Shown here piece after piece: positions 35,426 through 45,926 of a stretch of 48,319 bases of DNA (its first letter is position 1; every line of letters begins with the position of its first letter). Made by a program: the position numbers and the translations under genes. The notes under the pieces were generated by a model that was not told the DNA's origin, did not search any database, and worked only from the letters and a program-made list of their open reading frames with translations. The stretch lies in contig NZ_JAFNPF010000005.1 of NCBI RefSeq assembly GCF_026535915.1, positions 1 to 48,319 of the forward strand, in the 5' to 3' direction. Origin of the DNA: Snodgrassella sp945267035. Lineage in GTDB: Bacteria > Pseudomonadota > Gammaproteobacteria > Burkholderiales > Neisseriaceae.

Positions 35426-38400
35426 TTATTCACTCTGATCAACTGTTTCAGCAGCAACTTGCTCCTGCCATTTCTGGCGACGGCTGCGGTGGTAAGTCAG
35501 ACCGGTACCTGCCGGAATCAGACGACCTACAATCACGTTTTCTTTCAGACCACGCAAGTCATCACGTTTACCCATGATGGCTGCTTCGGTTAACACGCGC
35601 GTGGTTTCCTGGAAGGAAGCCGCAGAGATAAAGGAGTCGGTAGACAATGATGCTTTGGTAATACCCAACAATACGTTATCAAAACGCACCGGTTCTTTAC
35701 CTTCTGCCAACAATTTTTCATTGGCGATCATCACGTCACCACGTTCAACCTGCTCACCGGTAATGAAGTGGCTGTCACCGGCATCAGCGATGTTCACTCG
35801 ACGCAGCATCTGGCGAATAATCACTTCGATGTGTTTGTCGGAAATCTTCACACCCTGCAGTCGATACACTTCCTGTACTTCCTGCACGATGTAGCGCGCC
35901 AGCGCTTCAATACCCTGCAAGCGCAGAATATCGTGTGGATCTACCGCACCATCAACAATGACTTCACCACGATTCACCACTTGACCATCATGTACCAACA
36001 CCTGTTTTTCTTTGGAAATCAGGGTTTCGTACGCCACACCATCTGCATCGGTGATGATCAGACGCTGTTTACCTTTGGTTTCTTTACCAAAGGATACGGT
36101 ACCAGTTACCTCAGCCAGCATACCCACATCTTTCGGGGTGCGTGCTTCAAACAACTCAGCTACACGTGGCAAACCACCGGTAATATCACGGGTTTTAGAT
36201 GAAGCCTGCGGAATACGTGCCAGCACATCACCTTTACCCACTTCCTGCCCTTCGCGCACGGTAATCACCGCACCCACTGGGAAGGCCATGGAAACGGCGG
36301 TTTCGCTACCGGCCATGCGAATTTCTTCGCCTTTGTCATCCAATAGCTTAACGGTTGGACGCAGAAGCTTAGACTGGGTAGAGGAGCGACGTTTACCATC
36401 GATCACCACCAGCGTAGACAAACCAGTCACATCATCGGTCTGTTTTGCTACAGTCACGCCTTCTTCGATGTTTTCGAAGCGTACACGACCGGCAAATTCG
36501 GTGATCATCGGACGGGTATGCGGATCCCATGTAGCCAGGGTCTGACCAGCTTTAACTATGCCACCATCTTTGACCTGCAACAGTGCACCGTAAGGCACTT
36601 TATGGCGTTCACGCTCACGACCGATATCGTCATGAATCACGATTTCAGATGAGCGACCAATAACAACCAATTCACCTTTATTGTTGGCTACGTAGCGCAT
36701 CTGGCTGGAGAAGCGTACGGTACCGCCGGATTTGGCTTCAACCTGACTGGCTGCAGCAGCTCGAGACGCCGCACCACCAATGTGGAAGGTACGCATGGTC
36801 AGCTGGGTACCCGGTTCACCAATGGATTGCGCCGCAATCACACCGACAGATTCACCAGCATTCACGAGTTTACCGCGCGCCAGATCTCGACCATAACACT
36901 TGGCACACAAGCCATGGCGAGTTTTACAGGTAATCGGTGTGCGTACTTTAACTTCATCGACACCGGAATTATCGATTAAATCAACCAGACTTTCGTTTAA
37001 CAAGGTTCCAGCATCAACCAATGTTTCGCCGCTGGTTGGATCCACCACATCTTCGGCAGTGACGCGACCCAGAACGCGGTCACGCAGGGATTCGATAATA
37101 TCACCACCCTGTACCACAGCTTTCATCACGAAACCATCATTGGTACCGCAATCATCTTCAACCACCACCAAGTCTTGAGTCACGTCGACCAGACGGCGAG
37201 TCAGATAACCAGAGTTCGCGGTTTTCAGCGCCGTATCGGCCAGACCCTTACGCGCACCGTGGGTAGAAATAAAGTACTGTAATACGGTCAAGCCTTCGCG
37301 GAAGTTGGAAGTGATCGGCGTTTCAATAATGGAACCATCTGGTTTCGCCATCAAACCACGCATACCAGATAGCTGTTTAATCTGCGCCGCAGAACCACGG
37401 GCACCAGAGTCAGCCATCATGTAGATGGAGTTGAAGGATTCCTGATCAACCAAATTGCCATCACGGTCAACCACTTTCTGGGTAGACAGATTATCCATCA
37501 TCGCTTTGGCGATCTTATCACCGGTACGACCCCAGATATCGACAACTTTGTTGTAGCGTTCGCCGTTGGTAACCAAACCCTGACGGTATTGGTCTTCAAT
37601 CTCTTTCACTTCGGCATTGGCTTCAGCCAGCAACTGTGGTTTGCTTTCTGGCACCAGCATGTCATCTACACAGATGGAGATACCAGCACGAGTAGAGAAC
37701 GCATAACCGGTATACATCAGATGGTCAGCAAAGATGACGGTATCGCGCAAGCCACAGCGACGGAACGAAGCATTAATCAGCTTAGAAATTTCTTTTTTCT
37801 TCAGCGTTTTGTTAATGTGTTCGAACGACAGGCCTTTAGGCAAAATTTCTGACAGCAACGCACGACCAACGGTGGTTTCGTAGCGATTTACCACGGGCAC
37901 AAACTCATCCTGACCGTTTTTCACCCATTCGCGCAGACGCACGGTAATTTTGGTACCGAGCTCAACCTGACGGGTCTGATAAGCACGATGAACTTCTTTC
38001 ACATCGGCAAACAGGCTACCTTCACCTTTGCCGTTAATTTTGTCGCGGGTCATGTAATACAGACCCAAGACAATATCCTGTGACGGTACAATAATCGGAT
38101 CACCATTGGCTGGTGACAACACGTTATTAGAAGCCAGCATCAGAGTGCGTGCTTCCATTTGCGCTTCCAGACTCAATGGTACGTGTACCGCCATCTGGTC
38201 ACCGTCAAAGTCTGCGTTGAACGCAGTACAAACCAATGGGTGCAGCTGAATCGCTTTACCTTCAATCAGAATCGGTTCAAACGCCTGAATACCCAGACGG
38301 TGCAAGGTTGGTGCACGGTTAAGCAATATTGGATGTTCACGAATCACATCTTCGAGAATATCCCATACAATCGGTTCTTCCTGCTCCACCATCTTTTTGG

Positions 38401-39601
38401 CTTTTTTGATGGTGGTGACAGTTGGATCAAGTTGTTCCAGTTTGTGGAAAATAAATGGTTTGAACAGTTCCAAAGCCATTTTTTTCGGCAGACCACACTG
38501 GTGTAGACGCAGGTAGGGTCCCACGGTAATCACCGAACGGCCGGAATAATCCACACGCTTACCCAGCAAGTTTTGACGGAAACGACCGCCCTTACCTTTA
38601 ATCATGTCGGCCAGTGATTTCAACGGACGCTTATTGGCCCCGGTCATGGCTTTACCACGACGACCATTATCCAATAGTGAATCAACCGCTTCTTGCAGCA
38701 TACGTTTTTCATTGCGTACGATGATGTCTGGTGCACGCAATTCAAGCAAGCGTTTCAAACGGTTATTACGGTTGATGACACGGCGATACAGATCATTCAA
38801 GTCAGAAGTAGCAAAACGACCACCATCCAGCGGTACCAGCGGACGCAGATCCGGTGGCAATACTGGCAACACGTCCATAATCATCCATTCCAGCTTCATG
38901 CCGGAACGTTGGAAGGCTTCCAGTACTTTTAGACGTTTCGCAATTTTCTTGATTTTGGTATCGGAGCTGGTGGAATCCAATTCCTGCCGCAATACCATCA
39001 CTTCATGCGCAATATCCATAGCGCGCAATAAGTCGCGAATACCCTCAGCACCCATTTTGGCTTCGAAATCACCGCCATATTCTTCATATTTGCTGATGTA
39101 CTCTTCTTCACTGAGCAGTTGACGCGGCTGCAATGAAGTCAAGCCTGGGTCTGTAACCACATAAGCTTCAAAATACAGAATGCGTTCAATATCGCGCAAT
39201 GTCATATCCAGCACCATACCCAAGCGGGATGGCAACGATTTCAGAAACCAGATATGCGCTACGGGTGCGGCCAATTCAATATGCCCCATGCGTTCGCGAC
39301 GCACTTTGGACAAGGTTACTTCCACACCACATTTTTCACAGGTTACCCCACGAAACTTCAGGCGTTTGTATTTACCACACAAACATTCATAATCTTTGAT
39401 CGGGCCGAAAATTTTGGCACAGAAGAGACCATCACGTTCTGGCTTGAACGTACGGTAGTTAATCGTTTCCGGCTTTTTCACTTCACCGTACGACCAAGAA
39501 CGAATGGTATCCGGCGATGCAATGCCGATTTTGATCGCGTCAAATTCTTCTTCGGCACTGGCATTTTGCAGCGGATTAAATAAGTCTGATAAAGCTTTCA
39601 T
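35426..39601 (-). CDS. rpoC: RNA polymerase beta' subunit
   Basis: Largest catalytic subunit, 1391 residues, full length for betaproteobacteria. The N-terminal zinc site (CLCGKYKRLKFRGVTCEKCG), the catalytic NADFDGDQMAVH motif (about residues 460-471), the bridge helix/trigger loop region (GARKGLADTALKTANSGYLTR) and the second zinc-binding CKTRHGLCAKCYG are all present. AGGAG lies 6 nt before the ATG. It is 56 bp after rpoB. Confidence 0.99.
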   Translation of the reverse strand: MKALSDLFNPLQNASAEEEFDAIKIGIASPDTIRSWSYGEVKKPETINYRTFKPERDGLFCAKIFGPIKDYECLCGKYKRLKFRGVTCEKCGVEVTLSKVRRERMGHIELAAPVAHIWFLKSLPSRLGMVLDMTLRDIERILYFEAYVVTDPGLTSLQPRQLLSEEEYISKYEEYGGDFEAKMGAEGIRDLLRAMDIAHEVMVLRQELDSTSSDTKIKKIAKRLKVLEAFQRSGMKLEWMIMDVLPVLPPDLRPLVPLDGGRFATSDLNDLYRRVINRNNRLKRLLELRAPDIIVRNEKRMLQEAVDSLLDNGRRGKAMTGANKRPLKSLADMIKGKGGRFRQNLLGKRVDYSGRSVITVGPYLRLHQCGLPKKMALELFKPFIFHKLEQLDPTVTTIKKAKKMVEQEEPIVWDILEDVIREHPILLNRAPTLHRLGIQAFEPILIEGKAIQLHPLVCTAFNADFDGDQMAVHVPLSLEAQMEARTLMLASNNVLSPANGDPIIVPSQDIVLGLYYMTRDKINGKGEGSLFADVKEVHRAYQTRQVELGTKITVRLREWVKNGQDEFVPVVNRYETTVGRALLSEILPKGLSFEHINKTLKKKEISKLINASFRRCGLRDTVIFADHLMYTGYAFSTRAGISICVDDMLVPESKPQLLAEANAEVKEIEDQYRQGLVTNGERYNKVVDIWGRTGDKIAKAMMDNLSTQKVVDRDGNLVDQESFNSIYMMADSGARGSAAQIKQLSGMRGLMAKPDGSIIETPITSNFREGLTVLQYFISTHGARKGLADTALKTANSGYLTRRLVDVTQDLVVVEDDCGTNDGFVMKAVVQGGDIIESLRDRVLGRVTAEDVVDPTSGETLVDAGTLLNESLVDLIDNSGVDEVKVRTPITCKTRHGLCAKCYGRDLARGKLVNAGESVGVIAAQSIGEPGTQLTMRTFHIGGAASRAAAASQVEAKSGGTVRFSSQMRYVANNKGELVVIGRSSEIVIHDDIGRERERHKVPYGALLQVKDGGIVKAGQTLATWDPHTRPMITEFAGRVRFENIEEGVTVAKQTDDVTGLSTLVVIDGKRRSSTQSKLLRPTVKLLDDKGEEIRMAGSETAVSMAFPVGAVITVREGQEVGKGDVLARIPQASSKTRDITGGLPRVAELFEARTPKDVGMLAEVTGTVSFGKETKGKQRLIITDADGVAYETLISKEKQVLVHDGQVVNRGEVIVDGAVDPHDILRLQGIEALARYIVQEVQEVYRLQGVKISDKHIEVIIRQMLRRVNIADAGDSHFITGEQVERGDVMIANEKLLAEGKEPVRFDNVLLGITKASLSTDSFISAASFQETTRVLTEAAIMGKRDDLRGLKENVIVGRLIPAGTGLTYHRSRRQKWQEQVAAETVDQSE

Positions 39602-39619
39602 ATTTGCTCCTGACGATGC

Positions 39620-39646
39620 CGCATGCAGTAGCAGCTACTGCATGCG
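39620..39646 (-). other. Intercistronic hairpin between rpoB and rpoC
   Basis: CGCATGCAGTAG/CTACTGCATGCG, 12 bp with a 3-nt loop, is centred in the 56-bp gap and leaves the rpoC ribosome-binding site free. There is no T-run. It may tune relative rpoC expression or be an RNase site. Confidence 0.7.
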
Positions 39647-39657
39647 ACCGGTGTCGG

Positions 39658-42600
39658 TTAATAACGTTCCAAATCCATATCCAAGCCCAAAGAGCGAATT
39701 TCTTTCAACAATACATTGAAAGATTCCGGCATACCGGCATCGATTTTGTATTCGCCTTTAACAATGTTTTCGTACATTTTGGTGCGACCGTTCACGTCAT
39801 CTGATTTCACAGTCAACATTTCCTGCAAGGTATAAGCAGCACCATAAGCTTCCAGTGCCCACACCTCCATCTCACCAAAACGCTGACCACCAAACTGAGC
39901 TTTACCACCCAGCGGCTGTTGTGTCACCAGACTGTACGGACCAGTTGAACGGGCATGCATTTTTTCATCCACCAAATGGTGCAGTTTGAGGTAATGCATC
40001 ACACCCACGGTGACCTTACGGTCAAAAGCTTCACCAGTACGACCATCATACAGGGTCATCTGCGTACGGGTATCGTTAAAGCCCAGTTTCTGGATTTCCG
40101 GATCGTCTTCAGGGTAGGCCAGTGCCAACATGTTTTTGATTTCGGATTCTTCCGCACCATCAAATACAGGGGTGGCAACAGTCATCCCTTTACGCAGATG
40201 TTGAGCCAGATTGATGATTTCTTCATCATTAAACTGAGACAAATCTTCTTTCTTACCACTGCTGTTGTATACCTTCTCAAGGAAAGCACGAACTTCATCA
40301 GCAGCACGTTTTTCGGTCAGCATGCGGTCGATGCGTTCACCAATACCTTTGGCAGCCCAACCTAAATGCACTTCCAGAATCTGACCAATATTCATACGGC
40401 TTGGTACACCCAGCGGATTCAGTACAATATCCACGGAACGGCCGTCAGCCATATACGGCATGTCTTCAACTGGCAGAATGCGAGATACCACACCTTTATT
40501 ACCGTGACGACCAGCCATTTTGTCACCGGCTTTTAGGCGGCGTTTGATGGCGATAAAGACTTTAACCATCTTCTGTACGCCCGGCTGCAGTTCATCGCCC
40601 TGAGTCAGTTTTTTCTTCTTGATTTCGTACTGAGCGTCTGATTCTTCATGTTTAGCTTGTAAACTTTCTTTAATCAGTTCAACCTGTTTAGCAATACTTT
40701 CATCACTCAGGCGAATATCAAACCATTCATGGCGACTTGGCAACGAAGCAAGATACTCTTTAGTGACTTCGGCACCTTTTGCCAGTTTTAATGGACCACC
40801 GTTTACTTTCTGACCCAAAATCAAGCGTTCAATACGATCAAAGGCATCGTCATTGAAAATACGCAACTGGTCAGTCAGGTTTTGACGATAGCGTTTGAGC
40901 TCAGCTTCAATAATGGCTTTGGCGCGTTTATCGCGTTCAATACCTTCACGGGTAAATACCTGTACGTCAATCACGGTACCGCTCATGCCGGTAGGCATAC
41001 GTAAAGAAGTATCTTTTACATCGCTGGCTTTTTCACCAAAAATAGCGCGTAACAGTTTTTCTTCTGGCGTTAGCTGAGTTTCACCTTTAGGTGTCACTTT
41101 GCCCACCAACACGTCACCAGCTTCAACTTCAGCACCGATGTACACAATACCGGATTCATCCAAACGATTTTGCATGCGCTCAGACAGATTCGGAATATCG
41201 CGGGTAATTTCTTCCGCCCCCAGTTTGGTGTCACGTGATACCACATTCAATTCTTCAATGTGAATAGAGGTATAACGATCACCGGCAACCACCCGTTCTG
41301 AGATTAGAATCGAGTCTTCATAGTTGTAACCATTCCATGGCATAAACGCGATGGTCATGTTCTGACCCAGTGCCAATTCACCCAAATCGGTTGACGCACC
41401 ATCAGCAATCACGTCACCACGGGCGATCACGTCACCTTTTTGCACGGCTGGACGCTGATTGATGTTGGTTGACTGGTTCGAACGGGTGAATTTCACTAAA
41501 TTGTAAATATCCACACCCACTTCACCAGCGGTCGCTTCATCGTCGTTAACGCGTACCACCACACGGTTGGCATCAACGTATTCAACGATACCGCCACGAC
41601 TAGCAGCAATGGCAGTTGCACTGTCGATCGCAACAGAGCGCTCAATACCGGTACCCACCAGAGGTTTTTCTGCCCGCAGACAAGGAACTGCCTGACGTTG
41701 CATGTTGGCACCCATCAAGGCACGGTTCGCATCATCGTGCTCCAGGAATGGAATCAATGAAGCTGCCACAGAAACCACCTGCCCTGTTGCCACGTCCATA
41801 TATTGCACGCGGTCAGGGGTGGCCATAATGGTTTCACCTTTTTCACGACAGGTAACCAGATCACCAATAATGCGACCTTCATTATCTAAATCAGCATTGG
41901 CCTGAGCAATAACAAAACGACCTTCTTCGATAGCAGATAGGTAGTCAATATCATTAGTTACTTTACCATCCACAACACGGCGGTAAGGGGTTTCCAAGAA
42001 ACCGTATTTATTGGTACGCGCATAAACAGCCAGAGAGTTAATCAAACCAATGTTCGGACCTTCCGGTGTTTCAATCGGACACACGCGGCCATAATGGGTT
42101 GGATGTACGTCACGTACTTCAAAGCCGGCACGTTCACGCGTCAGACCACCCGGACCCAGCGCAGAAACACGACGCTTATGCGTAATTTCAGACAATGGAT
42201 TGGTCTGATCCATAAACTGAGATAACTGACTGGATCCAAAAAATTCTTTAATCGCAGCAGATACAGGCTTAGCGTTGATCAAATCATGTGGCATTAGATT
42301 TTCGGATTCAGCCTGATTCAAACGCTCTTTTACAGCTCGTTCTACACGTGACAGACCACTGCGGAACTGATTTTCAGCCAGCTCGCCTACGGAGCGCACA
42401 CGACGATTGCCCAGATGATCGATATCATCGACTTCACCATGACCATTTCGCAGTTCAACCAACGTGGCAATAACAGACACGATATCTGGAATAGTCAGAA
42501 CATTGTTGCCTTCTTTATCAGCATCGGCAAAGGTTTGCGTCATCAGACGACCATACCAAGATTCCAACTGTGCTTCCAATAGTTTCTGCTGATAAGTGCG

Positions 42601-43839
42601 AGTATTGAATTTCATCCGACCAACACGAGACAGATCATAACTGTCTTCATTGAAGAATAAGCGGTTAAATAACGCTTCAACAGCATCTTCAGTTGGTGGT
42701 TCACCCGGACGCATCATGCGATAAATGGCAATGCGTGCAGCCTGCTGCCCATCGGTTTCATCGGTGCGCAGTGTATTGGAAACATAGCCACCCTGATCCA
42801 GATCGTTGATATAGAGGGTAGAAATTTCTTTAATTCCCTGAATATCAAACTGAGCCAGTAATTCTTCGGTGATTTCATCATTGGTTTTTGCCAGAATCTC
42901 ACCTGTATCAGGCACGACAACATCAGTGGCCAGTACTTTACCAATCAAACTTTCAGGTTCAACTTCCAACCATTTAATATCGGCAGCAACGATATCACGT
43001 ATGTTTTTAGCATTGATGCGTTTACCCTTTTGCACCAATACTTTGCCGTCTTTATCCATCAAATCGTATTTGGCCGTTTCGCCTTTCAGACGAGATGGAA
43101 TCAGATTGGTATGCACGCCATCTTTAGACAAATAGTAACTTTCACGGTCATAGAACATATCCAAAATCTGTTCAGGCGTGAAACCCAATGCTTTCAATAA
43201 AATCGTTACCGGCATCTTACGACGACGGTCAATACGGAAATACAGCAGGTCTTTTGGATCAAATTCAAAATCTAACCATGAACCACGGTAAGGAATAATT
43301 CGAGCTGAGAACAGTAGTTTGCCTGATGAGTGTGATTTACCACGGTCATGCTCAAAGAATACGCCGGGCGACCGGTGCAACTGAGACACAATTACGCGTT
43401 CTGTACCATTGATGATGAACGAGCCACTCGGTGTCATCAAAGGTATTTCACCCATGTACACTTCGTTTTCTCGAACTTCTTTAACCACATTAGGCTTGGA
43501 TGACTCTTTGTCCAAAATAACCAGCCGGATGCGCGCACGTAATGGTGCGGCATAGGTAATACCACGTAACTGACATTCTGGAATATCAAACAGTGGCTCA
43601 CCTAAGACATAGTGAGTAAATTCAAGACGAGCGTAACCATTATGACTAATAATTGGAAAAATAGATTGGAAAGCTGCCTGAAGACCAATATCCGCACGTT
43701 GGTCAAAAGGGGTCTCCATTTGCAAAAACTGCGAATAAGAATCCAACTGGGTAGCCAACAGAAACGGTACTTCCAACACATTGGCACGCTTGGCAAAGCT
43801 TTTGCGGATGCGTTTTTTTTCAGTAAAAGAGTAGGACAT
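39658..43839 (-). CDS. rpoB: RNA polymerase beta subunit
   Basis: 1393 residues, full length. The rifampicin-binding cluster (about residues 534-565) reads SSQLSQFMDQTNPLSEITHK followed by RRVSALGPGG, the sensitive-type sequence. The C-terminal region has the conserved GDKMAGRHGNKG and ends in GLDMDLERY. GGAG lies 9 nt before the ATG. The gene is preceded by a 198-bp gap after rplL with a hairpin, the usual place of the attenuator that sets polymerase versus ribosomal-protein output. Confidence 0.99.
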   Translation of the reverse strand: MSYSFTEKKRIRKSFAKRANVLEVPFLLATQLDSYSQFLQMETPFDQRADIGLQAAFQSIFPIISHNGYARLEFTHYVLGEPLFDIPECQLRGITYAAPLRARIRLVILDKESSKPNVVKEVRENEVYMGEIPLMTPSGSFIINGTERVIVSQLHRSPGVFFEHDRGKSHSSGKLLFSARIIPYRGSWLDFEFDPKDLLYFRIDRRRKMPVTILLKALGFTPEQILDMFYDRESYYLSKDGVHTNLIPSRLKGETAKYDLMDKDGKVLVQKGKRINAKNIRDIVAADIKWLEVEPESLIGKVLATDVVVPDTGEILAKTNDEITEELLAQFDIQGIKEISTLYINDLDQGGYVSNTLRTDETDGQQAARIAIYRMMRPGEPPTEDAVEALFNRLFFNEDSYDLSRVGRMKFNTRTYQQKLLEAQLESWYGRLMTQTFADADKEGNNVLTIPDIVSVIATLVELRNGHGEVDDIDHLGNRRVRSVGELAENQFRSGLSRVERAVKERLNQAESENLMPHDLINAKPVSAAIKEFFGSSQLSQFMDQTNPLSEITHKRRVSALGPGGLTRERAGFEVRDVHPTHYGRVCPIETPEGPNIGLINSLAVYARTNKYGFLETPYRRVVDGKVTNDIDYLSAIEEGRFVIAQANADLDNEGRIIGDLVTCREKGETIMATPDRVQYMDVATGQVVSVAASLIPFLEHDDANRALMGANMQRQAVPCLRAEKPLVGTGIERSVAIDSATAIAASRGGIVEYVDANRVVVRVNDDEATAGEVGVDIYNLVKFTRSNQSTNINQRPAVQKGDVIARGDVIADGASTDLGELALGQNMTIAFMPWNGYNYEDSILISERVVAGDRYTSIHIEELNVVSRDTKLGAEEITRDIPNLSERMQNRLDESGIVYIGAEVEAGDVLVGKVTPKGETQLTPEEKLLRAIFGEKASDVKDTSLRMPTGMSGTVIDVQVFTREGIERDKRAKAIIEAELKRYRQNLTDQLRIFNDDAFDRIERLILGQKVNGGPLKLAKGAEVTKEYLASLPSRHEWFDIRLSDESIAKQVELIKESLQAKHEESDAQYEIKKKKLTQGDELQPGVQKMVKVFIAIKRRLKAGDKMAGRHGNKGVVSRILPVEDMPYMADGRSVDIVLNPLGVPSRMNIGQILEVHLGWAAKGIGERIDRMLTEKRAADEVRAFLEKVYNSSGKKEDLSQFNDEEIINLAQHLRKGMTVATPVFDGAEESEIKNMLALAYPEDDPEIQKLGFNDTRTQMTLYDGRTGEAFDRKVTVGVMHYLKLHHLVDEKMHARSTGPYSLVTQQPLGGKAQFGGQRFGEMEVWALEAYGAAYTLQEMLTVKSDDVNGRTKMYENIVKGEYKIDAGMPESFNVLLKEIRSLGLDMDLERY

Positions 43840-43992
43840 GGACAGTCTCCAAAAGGGAGGTTTGGCAAGTAAGGTTTTATAAGTATTTAAAAGACGACCA
43901 AATCAGCTATAAATTAAGAAAGCAAAATTTGGTAAAATATCGGCATTTATGTAAATATTTATAAAAATTCACTCTATATAGACAAGCGAAAG

Positions 43993-44020
43993 CAGGCTGG
44001 TAGCCTAAGCTACCAGCCTG
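43993..44020 (-). other. rplL-rpoB attenuator-like hairpin
   Basis: A 12-bp perfect stem CAGGCTGGTAGC/GCTACCAGCCTG with a 4-nt loop begins 17 bp after the rplL stop. Only short T stretches follow on the minus strand, so partial termination or RNA processing, as known at this position in E. coli, is more likely than a complete stop. Confidence 0.75.
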
Positions 44021-44036
44021 TAAAACGCAACTGAGA

Positions 44037-44411
44037 TTACTTAATTTCTACAGATGCGCCAGCTTCTTCCAGCTGTTTCTTGATGTCGTCAGCTTCAGCC
44101 TGTGAAACACCTTCTTTAAGGGTTTTAGGTGCGCCGTCAACCAAGTCTTTAGCTTCTTTCAGACCTAAGCCAGTGATGGCACGAACCACTTTGATCACGC
44201 CAACTTTTTGCGCACCGGCAGAAGCCAATACTACGTCAAATTCGGTTTTTTCTGCAGCAGCAGATGCACCGCCGGCAGCAGCACCACCAGCCACAGCCAA
44301 TGCAGCTGCAGACACGCCAAATTTTTCTTCAAAAGCTTTAACCAGATCGTTTAATTCCATAACGGTCAAGTTACCTACTGCTTCTAAGATGTCTTCTTTA
44401 GTAATAGCCAT
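44037..44411 (-). CDS. rplL: Ribosomal protein L7/L12
   Basis: 124-residue stalk protein that recruits translation factors. It starts MAITKEDILEAVGNLTVMEL and has the Ala/Gly-rich hinge (AALAVAGGAAAGGASAAA) and the C-terminal EKTEFDVVLAS...GLGLKEAKDLVDGAPKTLKE domain. The start is the ATG at 44411, with GGAG 9 nt upstream; the open frame extends to a TTG at 44426 that overlaps this ribosome-binding site and is not the start. Confidence 0.98.
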   Translation of the reverse strand: MAITKEDILEAVGNLTVMELNDLVKAFEEKFGVSAAALAVAGGAAAGGASAAAEKTEFDVVLASAGAQKVGVIKVVRAITGLGLKEAKDLVDGAPKTLKEGVSQAEADDIKKQLEEAGASVEIK

Positions 44412-44465
44412 GCTATTAAACTCCAATATTTAAGAATGAAAATTTATATTTAAATAGAATAAAAA

Positions 44466-44966
44466 TTATGCAGCTTCTTCACCGGCTTTTTTCTCAGCCA
44501 ATGCAGCCAATGCACGAGCGAAACCTGAAACAGGTGCTTGCATAATACCCAACAATTTGGCCAGCAATTCGTCGCGACTTGGAATAGAAGCAAGTTCTGC
44601 TACCTGAGCTACATCCAGCAACTCACCATTGTATGAGCCTGCTTTCAGCACAATTTTTTCATCTTTTTTCGAGAACTGGTGCAGTACTTTTGCAGCAGCA
44701 ACCGGGTCTTCAGATACCGCATAAACCAACGGACCAACCATTTGGTCAGCCAAGGCGGCAAATGAGGTACCATCTACTGCGCGACGAGCCAAAGTATTTT
44801 TCAATACATGCAGGTAAACACCTGCTTTACGGGCATTGGCACGCAGTTCGGTCATGCTAGCAACACTGATACCACGATACTCGGCAATCACCATAGTCTG
44901 TGCGTTAGCGATAGCGCTAGCGATCTCAGCAACGGCTGCTTGCTTGGTTTCAATATTGAGACTCAA
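44466..44966 (-). CDS. rplJ: Ribosomal protein L10
   Basis: 166-residue stalk base protein that anchors L7/L12 dimers to 23S rRNA. It starts SLNIETKQAAVAEIASAIAN, with VIAEYRGISVASMTELRANA and LKNTLARRAV. The start codon is TTG (44966-44964), preceded by a very strong GGGAGGT ribosome-binding site, a weak-codon/strong-SD combination. L10 (with L7/L12) normally represses its own mRNA by binding the leader. Confidence 0.97.
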   Translation of the reverse strand: MSLNIETKQAAVAEIASAIANAQTMVIAEYRGISVASMTELRANARKAGVYLHVLKNTLARRAVDGTSFAALADQMVGPLVYAVSEDPVAAAKVLHQFSKKDEKIVLKAGSYNGELLDVAQVAELASIPSRDELLAKLLGIMQAPVSGFARALAALAEKKAGEEAA

Positions 44967-45194
44967 GGTCTACCTCCCACTGTTTTTAATCAGAGTAATA
45001 CACGTATCACTCCACCCAGCGCGGCAACCCAAAAAGACATCTGTAAGCAGGATACCTACATAAGATTATCTGGGACTACCGTCTGCGTAGGGTTGGGTTT
45101 TAAAATTTACATCAGTAAATTCCCTACGGTCTTGGACATCTACTTATCGCTAAGTAGCCCTACATATAAATATAAAATTTATATGAATTTTTGC
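44967..45194 (-). promoter_or_regulatory. rplJL leader region (L10-type autoregulatory leader)
   Basis: The gap between rplA and rplJ is about 265 bp, far longer than the other gaps of the cluster. Minus-strand repeats such as GTAGGGCTACTTAGCGATAA, ACCGTAGGG and AACCCTACGCAGACGGTAGT can pair with one another. In many bacteria this place holds the rplJ promoter and the L10-L12-binding mRNA leader. The exact fold was not computed. Confidence 0.5.
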
Positions 45195-45222
45195 GGTAGT
45201 CGGATTGAAGAATCCGACTACC
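45195..45222 (-). other. Hairpin after rplA
   Basis: A 12-bp perfect stem GGTAGTCGGATT/AATCCGACTACC with a 4-nt loop starts 9 bp beyond the rplA stop. It is not followed by a T-run, so it may be a partial terminator or processing site separating rplKA from rplJL messages. Confidence 0.7.
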
Positions 45223-45230
45223 AAATATAA

Positions 45231-45926
45231 TTAGCTGTTTACTGAAGCAGTATCTACACGCAAACCTGCGCCCATAGTACTGGATACAGCGATTCTACGT
45301 AGATATTGACCTTTAGCTGCAGCTGGTTTGGCTTTAATAATGGCATCCAGCAAAGCATTAAAGTTTTCACGCAGATCAGCAGCTTCGAAAGAAGCACGAC
45401 CAATAGTAGCGTGAACAATACCCGCTTTATCCGTACGATACTGTACCTGACCTGCTTTAGCATTTTTCACCGCTTCAGCGACATTTGGCGTAACAGTACC
45501 CACTTTTGGATTTGGCATTAAGCCACGAGGACCAAGAATGGTACCTAACTGACCAACCACACGCATGGCATCTGGAGAAGCAATTACCACATCAAAATCC
45601 AGATTACCCGCTTTAACTTCGGCAGCCAGATCATCAAAGCCCACTACATCTGCACCCGCAGCTTTAGCTGCTTCGGCATTAGCACCTTGAGTAAACACCG
45701 CGACACGCACAGTTTTACCAGTACCTTTAGGTAATACAACAGAACCACGAATAACCTGATCAGATTTACGTGCGTCAATACCCAAATTAAAAGATACATC
45801 AATTGATTCATCGAATTTGGCAGTAGCATTGGCTTTAACCAGATTCAATGCCTCATCAATAGCGTACAATTTGTTGGTTTCAACAGCAGCACGAATAGCC
45901 TGCATACGTTTAGAAAGTTTTGCCAT
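45231..45926 (-). CDS. rplA: Ribosomal protein L1
   Basis: 231-residue 23S rRNA-binding protein of the L1 stalk and, in E. coli, translational repressor of rplK-rplA. It has the usual AKLSKRMQAIRAAVETNKLY start, SIDVSFNLGIDARKSDQVIR, LGPRGLMPNPKVGTV and the C-terminal RIAVSSTMGAGLRVD. Its ATG directly follows the rplK stop codon with no gap, so the two are translationally coupled. Confidence 0.99.
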   Translation of the reverse strand: MAKLSKRMQAIRAAVETNKLYAIDEALNLVKANATAKFDESIDVSFNLGIDARKSDQVIRGSVVLPKGTGKTVRVAVFTQGANAEAAKAAGADVVGFDDLAAEVKAGNLDFDVVIASPDAMRVVGQLGTILGPRGLMPNPKVGTVTPNVAEAVKNAKAGQVQYRTDKAGIVHATIGRASFEAADLRENFNALLDAIIKAKPAAAKGQYLRRIAVSSTMGAGLRVDTASVNS

